A stretch of 64,000 nucleotides of DNA, taken from NCBI GenBank assembly GCA_034440615.1, contig JAOTOM010004033.1, forward strand, positions 124,001-188,000, given 5' to 3'. The position numbers were made by a program, and so were the translations under genes. Source of the DNA: Ashinkailepas kermadecensis. Lineage: Eukaryota; Arthropoda; Thecostraca; Neolepadidae. Positions 1 through 11,219 of the stretch are shown in pieces. The notes beneath the pieces were generated by a model that worked only from the letters and a program-made list of their open reading frames with translations, did no database searches and was not told where the DNA came from. Each line of letters opens with the position of its first letter. Positions within the stretch are counted from its first letter, which is position 1.

Positions 1-1426
1 GAAACTTGTGCGAGATATATGAGCTATGCAAGGAGAACCCTGAAAACCCTCGCACCGGCTTCTTAACCTTTGCCGCTCTTCGTCCGAAGCATTGCGTCTT
101 GGCAGGCAGCAGTGGGACGCACTCTGTGTGGGTGTGCACTTATCAGCAAAACCCGAAACTGTTCATATCCGCTCTCGGCCTTCCCGGTCTCAAAGGCCGT
201 GACCTCCTCAATCACGCTGTATGTGGCAAGGAAAACCGTGATTGTGTGATGCACAACTGTGAGGACTGCCCTGGTGAAGACGGGGTGATGAACTTTCTAA
301 CGATTATCCTCACGGACAAATCAGGAGAAGAGAGTGAAAGTGATTCAGCCCCAGATGATGACATGGATAATGAGATTAGGTACAGACAGTGGATGAGCAT
401 GCATCAATGTGCACTCGTAGAAATAGTGTAGACCAAAGAGGAAAGCATGAGATATTTGAGCCAGCAAACCGTTAAGCTGACCAGACACCACTTTGTGGAT
501 AACAAACAAGGTCAGTACTTCACCTACGCAAAGGCTACTCGCAAGGAGGGCGAAGCGATTGTCCAGTGCGATTTTGCTGCAAATTATTCATTTGTAGTGC
601 AGGATGTAGTTCAAAGGTTCTACTGGGATTCGTCCCTGTGTACGGAGCACCAGTTTGTAGTGCACTGGCGTGAGGACGAGGCACTGTGCCATCAGAGCTA
701 CTGCTGTATCTCTGACGGCACAAAGCACAACACCGACATGGTGCATGCGTTCCTGCAATGGCTTATCCCAGAAATTCGGACCGCAGTACCTGATCTCCAA
801 GGACATTTATTTCAGATACGGCAGTGCTGCACAGTATACGAATCAGCATAACTGCATCAATATGTGTTACCGTCAGACAGATTTTGGGGTACCCTGTGAA
901 GGGGACGAGTGGTCTGGGGGTAACATGCTCGTCTCACAATCGAAAGGTTGTGGGTTCGAGTCTCACCTGTCGCTACTCTTCGCCCGCGACCAATCGGCGT
1001 GAGAGATTGGCGACGCTACATGACTCAACGGTCGACGTGTCGTAAAACAAATAACCAACCAACCAGGGTACCCTGTGAGTGTTTTTTTCCACATATCATG
1101 GCAAGAGCGTTTACGACGGTATCGGGGACACAGTCAAGCGTGTCGCCGCCCAAGAGAGCCTCAAGCGCCCGCTTAGCAACCAGGTACTGACGAAGGACAT
1201 GTTTGAATATCTGTCGCACAGGCTTGTCAACGGCATCAAGTTCATAGTTGTATCAAAGCAGGAGGCAATGAACGCCACCCCACCTCATCGAGCGCTTCTC
1301 GAAAGCCGTCACGGCGAAGGGAACACAGGGGTACCACAAGTTCGCACCAGTGACCCACAGAACCGAAATAGTTCATTAACTGTCTACCGATGCGGCGCGT
1401 GTGTTAATGGTAGCTGGGTGAAATGA
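1..1426 (+). pseudogene. Decayed transposase-like gene, copy 1 (5' end off window)
   Basis: Two open stretches (6-431 and 447-851) and a third after a SINE (about 1079-1340) together resemble a large invertebrate family of uncharacterised transposase-like proteins. Family-type landmarks are a DFAANYSFVVQD segment, CCISDGTKHNTDMVHAFL, a degraded GSAAQYTN segment, and HGKSVYDGIGDTVKR after the SINE. The acidic run before 430 (SESDSAPDDDMDNE) is a linker. The reading frame is broken by a stop at 429-431, by the SINE and by a frame shift around it, so no full protein can be made. A second copy lies inverted at 4720-6050. The assignment rests on recalled family motifs; the superfamily name is not certain. 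Confidence 0.6.
900..1065 (+). mobile_element. tRNA-derived SINE with 13-bp target-site duplication
   Basis: A tRNA-like head carries a good B box (GGTTCGAGTCTC near 952-964), followed by a body with the phrase GCGACCAATCGGCGTGAGAG. The element is bracketed by GGGTACCCTGTGA at 887-899 and again at 1066-1078, a perfect 13-bp target-site duplication. It sits inside the transposase-like gene. The inverted paralogue at about 5070 lacks it and so preserves an empty site. The same body occurs at 6704, 43240 and 53440. Confidence 0.85.
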
Positions 1427-1975
1427 GATGAGTTAGTGTGCGCTCTGATACATATTTTTTATTGTTATTATCGCAGTGACAGATCATCAGTCTGCATTGG
1501 GATTCTGGCAAGGTATGGTATGATCTGCAGATCTGTAGATCATCACATTGCATTACATTATAATACTGTACTGCAACACCTAATTGTATTGCATCGCATT
1601 GTGTAATTATGCTACTTCAATTTTATTACGCCGATGTAGACAGCTCACGTTCCAATTCGATTAATTTCAAACTCAACATGTCTCAATGAATGCGTCCGCA
1701 CCAAATTTGTTTTCGAACAGTTCACGATGACTACACTTACTCAGTCAATAACGTTCATCTTTTCGGTTCCAGAATGTGGGGTTTGAAACACCAGAAAGTT
1801 GATAGTACAGTGATTGGCAGAGTTATATTCCATTCAGTGTTGTCGGTGAAATATGATCGTACATTTTGATATGCTGGCATTGGTGCGGAAATATATTGTA
1901 TCATGTGAAACATTGATGTTTCTGTTCTTCCTACAAGTGACGAGCTAGGATTTCACAAATCACCCTTCGTCGCTT
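1427..1975. other. Non-coding tail of transposon copy 1
   Basis: No credible gene. Bases 1440-1730 match the reverse complement of about 4400-4690, including the ATGCAATGCA-rich tract and the phrase CACCGATGTAGAC / CGCCGATGTAGAC. This is the 3' non-coding part of the duplicated transposon. The match ends near 1730, where unrelated sequence and another module copy are inserted. Confidence 0.55.
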
Positions 1976-2361
1976 CTGCATTTCCAGAATAGCATTGTGA
2001 CCCTCTCGAAGGTCAAACTAGGTCATGTTATCTTAGGTCACAAGTTCACGGTTTAAAAAAGCGCGTGAACAGAAATGTATAAACTGACACAAGATGCAGT
2101 GGATCATGACGAGTTCAGCCATATATAGCTCTGTGCAATTCGTGCTACTCTTCATTGAGTTCCAGGCCTCCAAAGAGTTCGGTGACCACTCAAATATGTC
2201 CGAGGCTATATCTCCTTAACCGTCGCTCGGATCTTTCTCAAAATTGCATAGCAGCTGGAATATAGTGACAAACTTACTCTATATCAGTATTTTCCTTGGA
2301 ATATGAAGTGTAGGCTGTTATTTTGGCCCATTCACTTGTCAATTTGTTGTGGAATGGGCCA
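1976..2361 (+). repeat. Transposon 3' module, copy D
   Basis: This is a diverged copy of the module seen at 2680-3040, 3812-4180 (reverse) and 6670-7210. Shared landmarks, in order, are a GTGACC...CGAAGGTCAA segment, a GCAGTGGA segment, TTCATTGAG, GAGGCTATA.CTCCTTAACCG and the terminal TGTTGTGGAATGGGCC ending at 2361. It interrupts the non-coding tail of transposon copy 1. Confidence 0.5.
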
Positions 2362-2389
2362 CCTACTACAATTCGTAAGCATGTCTGCC

Positions 2390-3045
2390 ATTTCTGTTTA
2401 GCCCTTGACCTCACAACGAGTTAGAACACTTGTGCAACATAACGCTATCAGATGACTAACATTCTCATTCCCTCACGTGCCTCGAATGTCAAAAGCCTTG
2501 TATTTCAATAACATGCCGTTCTAAACACATCATAACAGGCCACGATAAACTAGCACAAAAACAACCATGCATGTCTAATTTAGAACGGACATGTAGAGTT
2601 CTAGGGACAAAATACTATTTTGATGTTTTACTAAGAAAGATAAAATATCAAACTTTATTTCTGCACTTTTTCAAATCGCAATGTGACTGTCCCGAAGGTT
2701 AAATTAGGTCATTTAAGTCACGATGTCACGATTTCAAAGAACCCGTTAGCGAAAATTCAGCAAAAACCAAAGTATGCAGTGGAATGTTGTGAGTTCACCG
2801 ATATATGCTTTTGCATAATTCGGTTTGTTCTTCATTGTGCTAAGGACTTCAAAATACACCATTGCTAGGTGGCATCTCAGAAATGCCAGAGGCTATAGCT
2901 CCTTGACCATGGACCTGATCTTTCTAAAAACGGCATGTCTGGATTCAGTGCATCAGATAACCCAACACAATTATTTTAATAAAAATATAAAATATTGGGT
3001 GTTATGCTCTTGTCGATTTGTTGTGGATGGGTCTGCTGTAGATTC
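2390..3045 (+). repeat. Transposon 3' module, copy A
   Basis: The module begins near CCTTGACCTCACAACGAG (2404) and runs through a CAAAAGCCTTGTATTTCA segment and CTGTCCCGAAGGTTAAAT to TTTGTTGTGGATGGG at about 3017. The order matches the copies at 6360-7215 and, reversed, at 3812-4400. The open frames here (2683-2868, 2825-3190) follow repeat sequence and are not credited as genes. Confidence 0.55.
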
Positions 3046-3811
3046 AGCCATGTCCAGACAAAAAGTTGACATTATGACACCAAATGTACATGAAAGCTGT
3101 GAACAGCCATCAAGTTTCGTGAAGCTACTCCTAATAGCAATTGAGATTGAAAAGCATGAAGAAGGGAGTGGGACTGAATCAGCATCATAAGGAATCGGGG
3201 TAAGACAGGATCAGAATCAGCATCATAAGAAATCAGGGCAAAGTATATGCTTTCGTTAGCACGGGAGAAATATGGGAAACATTGACATTAATGCACATTC
3301 GAAGATGGGTGTTTTGGGCCGCAATGAATCTTGCACACCGTACATGCGATGCATGGGTTCCCCAGGAATGAAATGGAATAGCCCAGTGGACCAAGTTAAT
3401 TATCACATCTGTAAATCTTACCATGTCCATCCTTGTACAGAAAACTACTGAAACATACCATCCATTATAGGTGAATGAGGCTAGTTTCTCATAACATTTC
3501 CCGTTCTTTCTGAACAGCACTGGTTTTGGTGTTGCAAGTGGCAGTGGCTTGCAATAGTGGTGAAATATGTTTGTACGATTTCTTGTGTTATTGGATATTG
3601 CACAAGTCTCGTGCTCACACTTTCAATCATAAGTGCTCTCTCATACAGTGTTAAGTACTAAAGGTGTTCTGGTCAGAAAATTTTCAGATTGATAAGTGTA
3701 AATGAGAAATTAGCATTAGCTGTCACCAACCAGGGGTCTGAACCATCACAACCCACCCCGGATCTGCAGCTATATGCAGTGGACATCAGATTGTCTGCAT
3801 TTTCTCTTTAG
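3046..3811. other. Spacer at the centre of the inverted transposon pair
   Basis: No gene or known repeat was recognised. A short internal direct repeat (GGATCAGAATCAGCATCATAAG type) lies at about 3170-3235. This is the centre of the 1-6.2 kb inverted arrangement. Confidence 0.4.
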
Positions 3812-4400
3812 GCCCATTCCACAACAACTCGACAACACCCAATATTATATATTTGGATGAAAATATTTGTATGGGGTTATCTGATGCGTCGAATCCAGCT
3901 ATAACTCCTTGACAGGTCAACGGTCAAGGAGTTATAGCCTCGGGAATTTCTGAGATCTCACCAAACAAGGGTGTCTTTTGAGGTCCTTAGTGCAATGAAG
4001 AACAATCCGAATTGTGCAAAAGTATATATCGTTGAACTCACAATAATCCACTGCATCTTTTGGCTCTTTCTGAATTTTCGTTTAAGGGGCATTTCAAATC
4101 GTGATATCGTGACCTAACGTAACGTGACCTACTTTAACTATCGGGACAGTCACAATGCGATTTGAAGAAGCGCAGAAATGTAGTCCGATATATTATCTTC
4201 GGAAGAAAAAATAAATAAAGGTAGGGTTTTGCCCCTAAAAACATAAATATCCGTTCAAAATTAGGCATGCATGGTTGTTTCTGCGCTAGTTTATAGTGGC
4301 CTGCTTTATTATTGGTTTAGAACAGCATATTACTGAAATACAAGCCTTTTGATGTTCGTGGCACATATCCCATCACGTGCAAGTATTCCATCACGACGAG
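3812..4400 (-). repeat. Transposon 3' module, inverted copy B
   Basis: This is the reverse complement of the module at 2455-3040. It starts at GGCCCATTCCACAACAA, passes through a CTCCTTGACCGTTGACC segment and the CGGGACAGTCACAATGCG segment, and ends in the ACATCAAAAGGCTTGTATTT segment. It joins directly to the non-coding tail of transposase copy 2, so this copy shows the uninterrupted order of the element. Confidence 0.55.
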
Positions 4401-4719
4401 TAATCCCATTCATCTTGAACCGCTTGAGAACAAATTTGGCGCGGACGCATCCATTGACAGATGCTGAGCCAAAACTGAATCGCATTGGATCATGAGCCGT
4501 CTACATCGGTGTATTAAAATCAAGTAACAGAAGTACACAATGCAATGCAATACCATAATTTGTTACAGTACAACATTATAATGCAATGCAATGCAATGAT
4601 CTACAGATGTGCAGATCATCCAATACCTTGTCAGAATCCCAGTTCAGAGTGACGATCTGTCATTGCGATAATATTAATCAACATAATCTGTATCAGCGCG
4701 CACACCAACACGTCTCACT

Positions 4720-6050
4720 TCACCCAACTTCCATTAACACACGCCCCGCATCGGTAGGCAGTTCATAAACTATTACGGTGCTGTGGGTCAATGGTGCCAA
4801 CTTGTGGTACCCATGTGTTCCTTTCACCGTGATGGCTTTCGGGAAGCGCTCGGTGCGGTGGATCGCGACGTCCATTGCCTCCTGCTTTGATACAAGTATG
4901 AATTTGATGCAGCTGGCTAACTTGTGCGACACATACTCAAACATGTCCTCCGCCGTCAGTATCTGGTTGTTAAGCGAGCGCTTGAGGTTCTCTTGAGTCG
5001 CGGCACGCTTTGGCTGTGCTCCTGATGCCGTCGCAAGCGTCCATGCCATGATATCTGACAACAAAGTCACTCACATGGTACCCCAAAATCTGCCTGATGG
5101 TGACAAATGAACGAAGTCATGTTTATTCTTATGCTGCCGTCTGTGAAATACATATTTTGGAGGTCGGGTACTGCGGTCAGAATATCTGGGATAAGCCGTT
5201 GCAGGAACGCATACACCATGCCAGTGTTGTGCTTTGTGCCGTCAGAGATACAGCAGTAGTTCCGATGGCACAGTACCTCGTCCTCACGCCAGTGCACTAC
5301 AAACGGGTGCCCCGTGCACAGGGACGAATCCCAGTGGAAGCCTTGAGCTACATCCTGCACCACAAATTAATAATTGTCGGCGAAATCGTGCTAGGCAATC
5401 ACTTCACCCTCCTTGGCAATAGCCTTTGCGTAGGTGAATTGCTGGCCTTGTTTGTCAGCCACAAAGTGGTGTTTGATCAGGTTCACGGTTTGCGGGCTGA
5501 AATATCGCATGCTTCCCTCTTTGGTCTAAACTACTTCTGCGAGTGTACAGCGATGCGTGCTCATCCACTGTTTGTACCTAATATAATTATCCAAGTCATC
5601 ATCTGGGGCTAAATCACCTTCACTCTCTTCTCCTGAATTGTCCGCGAGTCCTTAGAAAGTTCATTACCCCGTCTTCACCAGGGCAGTCCTCAGTTGTGCA
5701 TCATGCAATCACGGTTTTCAATGTGTCACATACACACACATGGGAAATACAGCGTGATCGAGGAGGTTACGGTATTTGAGACCGGGAAGGCCGAGAGCGG
5801 ATATGAGCAGTTTTGGGGTTTGATGATAAGTGCACATGCACACCGAGTGCGTCTCACTGCTGCCTGCCAAGACGCAATGCTTCGGATGAAGGGCATCAAA
5901 GGTTAAGAAGCCGGTGCGAGGGTTTTCAGAGTTTTGCTTGTATATATCATATATCTCCCACGAATTTTCCAAAGCAAACCTTTTCCGAACTCTACTTTTG
6001 GTTCCATCAACCTGTCGCACCGTGACACGGTCGGTCTTGCCGAGACACAT
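4720..6050 (-). pseudogene. Decayed transposase-like gene, copy 2 (inverted)
   Basis: This is a paralogue of the gene at 1-1426, read on the minus strand. The N-terminal part (6050-5718, RVRKRFALENSWEIYDIYK then NPRTGFLTFDALHPKHC) and the middle part (5363-5067, CCISDGTKHNTGMVYAFLQ) parallel copy 1. The C-terminal part (5070-4720) continues with TQENLKRSLNNQILTAEDMF and KFILVSKQEAMDVA. Stops and frame changes separate the pieces, so it is dead. At about 5070 it has the sequence that the SINE duplicated in copy 1, without the SINE. Confidence 0.6.
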
Positions 6051-6359
6051 TCGGCTGATCTGATCCGACTCATAAAATAGCTATACTTTCACCTTGACTG
6101 CGTCCGACACCATCAGAAATTTCTTCGCTTCACAGGCAGCATGTTCAGCGAGAGTGAGCGGTGAGCACTGGGCACCCAAACACGGTGCCACCCCTTGTTT
6201 GTGCCCTCCCTGATATTTCACTACGTTCGTATATTTTTAGTTTCGCGATGTAATAAATGGTTGTGCAAATGGTTTATCGGTTATCGAAATGTGATTGCTA
6301 TATTGTGGATGTTTCTCTCTCCTCGTAATTCATGGTAAGGTAGCACTCAGAAATCATCT
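6051..6359. other. Upstream flank of transposase copy 2
   Basis: This is probably the 5' part of the inverted transposon: on the minus strand it leads into the RVRKRFALE reading frame without an obvious boundary. No separate feature was recognised. Confidence 0.35.
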
Positions 6360-7215
6360 ACTACCACAATTTGGAGACATTTCTGCCATTTTTTTACCCT
6401 TGACCTCACGAGTTAGAACACTTGTGCAACACGACTTTCAAGATCAGATGACTAACATTAACATCCCATCACGTGTCTCGAACGCCAAAAGCATTGTGTT
6501 TTAGCAATATACCGTTCTAAATACATATTCATATAGGTCACGATAGACTTGCGCGAAAACAATCATGCATGCTTAATTTTAAACGGATATGTAAAGTCTT
6601 AATAGCAAAACCCTATTTTTTTACTTTTTTGCTTTGATAGATTCTATCGAACTTTATTTATGCACTTCTTTAAATCGTATTGTGATTGTCCCGGAAGGTG
6701 GTGGTTGTTGGTTTTACGACACGTCGACCGTTGAGTCATGTAACGTCGCCAATCTCTCACGCCGATTGGTCGCGGGCGAAGAGCAGCGACAGATGAGACT
6801 CGAACCCACAACCTTTCGATTGTCAGACGGGAAACTTACCTCTAGATTACTCGTCACCCTTTTTGTAAAATAGGTCACCCGTCCTAAGGTCACGATGTCA
6901 CGATTTCAACTATCCTGTCAAGGATAATTTTGAAATAGCCAAAAGATACAGTGTGTCATTGTGAGTTCACCGATATGTACTTTTGCACAATTCAGATTGT
7001 TTTTCATTGAATTATAGTCCTAAAAAAGACACCCTTGTTGGGTGACATCTCAGAAACTCCTTGACCGTTGACCTGATCTTTCTAAAAATGACACAGCTGG
7101 ATTCGGCGCATTAGATAACCGCACACAAATATTTTAATCAAAATTTATGTTATTTAGTGTTATTTTGGCCCTTTCAATTGTGGATTTGTCGTGGAATTGC
7201 CCATTCCATATGGCG
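6360..7215 (+). repeat. Transposon 3' module, copy C, split by a SINE
   Basis: It shares with 2370-3045 the phrases GAGTTAGAACACTTGTGCAA, CAGATGACTAACATT, a GTGATTGTCCCGGAAGGT segment and a CTCCTTGACCGTTGACCTG segment, and it ends in TTGTCGTGGAATTGCCC near 7202. A SINE interrupts it at about 6704-6875. There is no transposase frame beside it, so this is a solo or truncated copy. Confidence 0.55.
6704..6875 (-). mobile_element. tRNA-derived SINE
   Basis: Read on the minus strand, it has the same tRNA-like head (B box as GAGACTCGAACCC on the plus strand near 6797-6809) and the same body (CTCTCACGCCGATTGGTCGC on the plus strand) as the SINE at 900-1065. It is inserted in transposon module copy C. 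Confidence 0.75.
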
Positions 7216-7857
7216 GTCCTGGCCAATTTCATTCGGTTTGATTTGAAGAGCACACTCAAGAAGAGCTAGATTGGATTTCACATGGACGTATTGTGATATA
7301 CTGGTGCAAAACACTATTTCTCTCTTCGTTCCAGTTGTAATTTCAATTCAGGTTGGTTGTGATAAGAACGTTCCGTTGTGATCCCTCTGCCTTCCCCGCC
7401 GATCCTCGATTCATCTGGCAGCGATATTGACATGCAGATCCCGAGACCTCCGCCTCCGGTTTACAGTTATGTGTCATTGCGGTTGGTTCCAGGTCAGGAA
7501 TCCACCATAGTTATCAGTCCAATATATCCACCAATGGATTCACCAACAGCCACTCAGGCAATCATCTCACATAGTCTTTCTCAATGCAATGCCATAAATA
7601 TCCGCGTTTCGTGCCTATTAAACCACTCGTTATTTCCGGCTATGCCTAGCCGTCACAGTCGGAACGCAGACATGACTTCATGACACACATAGCCAATCGG
7701 CATCTAGCTGAACGGTCCCTGAAATATATTAATAAATATCCGTGTTTATCTAATTATGCAGTTCCTAGTGGTTAAAATATTTGTCATCATGGTTTTCACC
7801 GCTTTTCAATCCCACGTAACTATACATGCAGGTTTCCAAACAGAGTCTCCTACTTCA
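7216..7857. other. Intergenic, no recognised gene
   Basis: An open frame at 7378-7683 (plus; proline- and serine-rich start) has no recognised domain and no splice or start context that makes it convincing. Nothing else was identified. Confidence 0.3.
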
Positions 7858-8095
7858 TTCATCAGCAGCACAGGGCATATGGAAAAGTTCTTGACTGGAT
7901 TGAAACATAGCTAAGGGGAAGGAAACAAAAGGTAGTATGCAATGGATATGAATCTGAATGGAATAATTATGATTGGTGTGCCACAGGGCTCCGTTCCAGA
8001 TACTCTTCTATTTATAATCTTCGTGAACACTATTGAGGTTAGGCTGAGAAAAAGGCTGCTCAAATTTGCTCATCATATCAACCTGGGAACAATGG
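7858..8095 (+). pseudogene. Non-LTR retrotransposon (LINE) reverse-transcriptase fragment
   Basis: Frame-shifted pieces read as GRKQKVVCNGYESEWNN, then GVPQGSVPDTLLFIIFVNTI, then LLKFAHHINL. These correspond to reverse-transcriptase motifs around the GVPQGSVLGPLLF box and the (Y/F)ADD catalytic box of Jockey/CR1-like LINEs. The catalytic Asp-Asp position reads His-His and a stop precedes the first piece, so this short remnant is inactive. Confidence 0.7.
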
Positions 8096-8379
8096 CTACG
8101 CGGCCGGTCGACCAGTCCGCGGCCTTTTTGCGGCCAGCCGGTCGGCGACTGACGCTTCCCCGGTGCGCTTATCGGTGGGGTGTGGGTTATCAGCGATAGA
8201 TAACACACATGCCAAATCGGACGCACCGGGGTGTGCGATGGAGAAGGCAGGCTTCAGCAGGGGAAGGGGTGGACGGAACGCCACGTTTGCCACTGCCACC
8301 TGTTGACAGAAAATGGAGACACAGTCGCACGATTTTATCGTGAGGGCTTCGCTGGCTCCTCTAGCGGACATCTGAGGAA
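8096..8379. other. GC-richer segment without a recognised gene
   Basis: An open frame on the minus strand (8371-8096) has no recognised domain. The segment lies between the LINE scrap and a tandem array and may be repeat-derived. Confidence 0.25.
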
Positions 8380-8726
8380 CTATTTATGGACGTTATGAAC
8401 TCTGGACTTTATGAACCCTGGACGTTATGAACGCTCCCTCTGAAGCCAGTTTTGGACGTTATGAACTCTGGACGTTATGAACGCACCCTATCTGATACAT
8501 TGTGGACTTTTTGGACTTTATTTCGCATTTTGGACGCTATGATCCTTGGACGTTGTGAGCTTTGGACGTTATGGACTCTGGACGTTACGAACTCTGGATG
8601 TTATGATGCTCCCTTATTTTGTTTGGTTTTTTTGGTTTATTTGATTTTGGCGTTATGATCCTTGGACGTTGTGAGCTTTGGACGTTATGGACTCTGGACG
8701 TTACGAACTCTGGATGTTATGAATGC
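8380..8726. repeat. Tandem array of TGGACGTTATGAACTC-like units
   Basis: Units of about 16 bp (GGACGTTATGAACTCT and variants) recur across the segment. A block of about 70 bp, from GATCCTTGGACGTTGTGAGC to CTCTGGATGTTATGA, occurs twice almost identically (about 8540-8610 and 8656-8725). The short open frames here follow the repeat. Confidence 0.7.
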
Positions 8727-9008
8727 TCCCCTTATTTTGTTCTCGACGTTTTTTCTCTTCTAAGTGTATCTTCTGTTCCTCTAAATAGTTTATCTGCCAT
8801 TTCAGTATTACTGTTGCTTCTAGTCATGGAATTATTATCCAGTATAAGTTGGTCAGTTCTGCTGTACCTAATCTATTGTGCCATTATATAGGGAATTAGT
8901 CGCATGGCTCAAATTGACCAGCCACAACCAGTTCGAAAAATGAGTGATTTAGGTTTATATTAATGTTGCATAGATATGCATATATTTCGTGATGTGGATC
9001 TGGTATAG

Positions 9009-9106
<98 letters not shown>

Positions 9107-9295
9107 CATGTACATGTACATGTACATGTACATGTACATGTACATGTACATGTACATGTACATGTACATGTACATGTACATGTACATGTACATGTACATG
9201 TACATGTACATGTACATGTATTATATATATATATATATATGTAACTATCATCCCTACATGTACATCCCTATATTACATATATATATATGTAACTA

Positions 9296-9337
<42 letters not shown>

Positions 9338-9454
9338 ATACATGTACATGTACATGTACATGTACATGTACATGTACATGTACATGTATTACATATATAT
9401 ATATGTAACTATCATCCCTACATGTACATCCCTATATTACATATATATATATGT

Positions 9455-9532
<78 letters not shown>

Positions 9533-9557
9533 TATATATATAGATATATATATATAT

Positions 9558-9636
<79 letters not shown>

Positions 9637-9916
9637 ACATCCACATCACGAAATATATGCATATCTATGCAACATTGATATAAACCTAAATCACTCATTT
9701 TTCGAGCTGGTTGTGGCTGGTCAATTTGAGCCATGTGACTAATTCCCTATATAATGGCACAATAGATTAGGTACAGCAGAACTGACCAACTTATACTGGA
9801 TAATAATTCCATGACTAGAAGCAACAGTAATACTGAAATGGCAGATAAACTATTTAGAGGAACAGAAGATACACTTAGAAGAGAAAAACGTCGAGAACAA
9901 AATAAGGGGAGCATTC
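8721..9916. repeat. Large inverted repeat (hairpin) around a microsatellite core
   Basis: Bases 8721 to about 9013 reappear as a near-perfect reverse complement at about 9630-9916. For example GAATGCTCCCCTTATTTTGT at 8721 pairs with ACAAAATAAGGGGAGCATTC ending at 9916. The differences are few (for example CAGTTCG against CGAGCTG near 8930/9705). The arms of about 290 bp flank about 615 bp of simple repeats. No coding potential was found. It could be a fold-back element or a palindrome created by repair at the AT tract. Confidence 0.85.
9014..9630. repeat. Compound microsatellite (AT, TATATG, TACATG)
   Basis: In order: (AT)n, about 11 copies of TATATG, about 19 copies of TACATG (itself able to fold, since CATGTACATG is self-complementary), then AT, a GTAACTATCATCCCTACATG phrase present twice (about 9241 and 9405), a second TACATG block, and long AT tracts with a few GATA interruptions to 9630. 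Confidence 0.95.
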
Positions 9917-10170
<254 letters not shown>

Positions 10171-11219
10171 GCACACATACATTGTGCAAACTGACATTGC
10201 TCACAATTTGCCATTGCCCCTCACTCATTTTTCACTTACAAACAAGTGAGTGACATCAGAACCATGCAACACGTTCAGGTTTTATATTCAATCATAAACT
10301 AGTTACTGTTTTGATCAGTAATTGTTGTATTGTAGTCTAAGTAGTGCCACTAATAACTAACACAGTCGGTTCCAGGACCCAAGCTTGCATTATTAGCACT
10401 CCTACTGGTCTGCCTTGTCTCAGTCTCTGGGTGTCTGACTGATTTTGGTGGCAAAAGTTCATTGCAAAAAAATGAGCAGGAGTGGTGTGATACTTATCTT
10501 CTTATCTTATCTGATTTAATGTTATTTGATATCTTCATGTGCAAGCTTCATCTTATATCGAAACAAATTAGCAAAGCGAGGTGACATGAGTTGGGAAGTG
10601 CACTCCTATCTTGTATTGGGTTCATGAAAACTCCTCCCACTCTTGTGTTAATTTCATCACCACATGGGGTGGGGAGATTCACTGCAAGTGACTGGATACC
10701 CACACACAATGTTTGCACAGTCCCTGATATCTGGCGTCAGATATCAGGACACTGGAATTGAATACAGTCGAGCTTCATAATGATATTTGCACACTTATGG
10801 CTTCATTTTGTGCTCTATGATTTAGCAGTACCCGCTCGAAAACCTTACTCTTATAGTGAAATTCTGACGCTGGTCTGGAGTCATTCATAGTTTTATTGTT
10901 CATCCAATCACAATACCAATTCCAAGATCCTGCTTGTAGGAGGAAATCATAGCACCCATCTCAAATCTTTCGTAGTTGTATTGTTCAATCAATAACGCTA
11001 CACAAATATTCATTGCTGGGCATCTGTCCTACATTGCAGCCTTCATTTGTCCCTGTTGTGATTCATGCTGGATTCCATAATTCTGTCATTATGATGCCAC
11101 AGCAGCAGTTCCACAACTGATCACCAGTAACAAATCAGTGGCTCCTGCAATGCTTTTTCATGACAAAGGATGCATTCAGATGTGTTTTCGTTCCTTCTTC
11201 AAATGAATACAAAACATTA
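10171..11219. other. Intergenic, downstream of the coiled-coil gene
   Basis: No gene was recognised. For the minus-strand gene ending at 11220, this stretch would hold the 3' untranslated region and poly(A) site. Confidence 0.3.
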
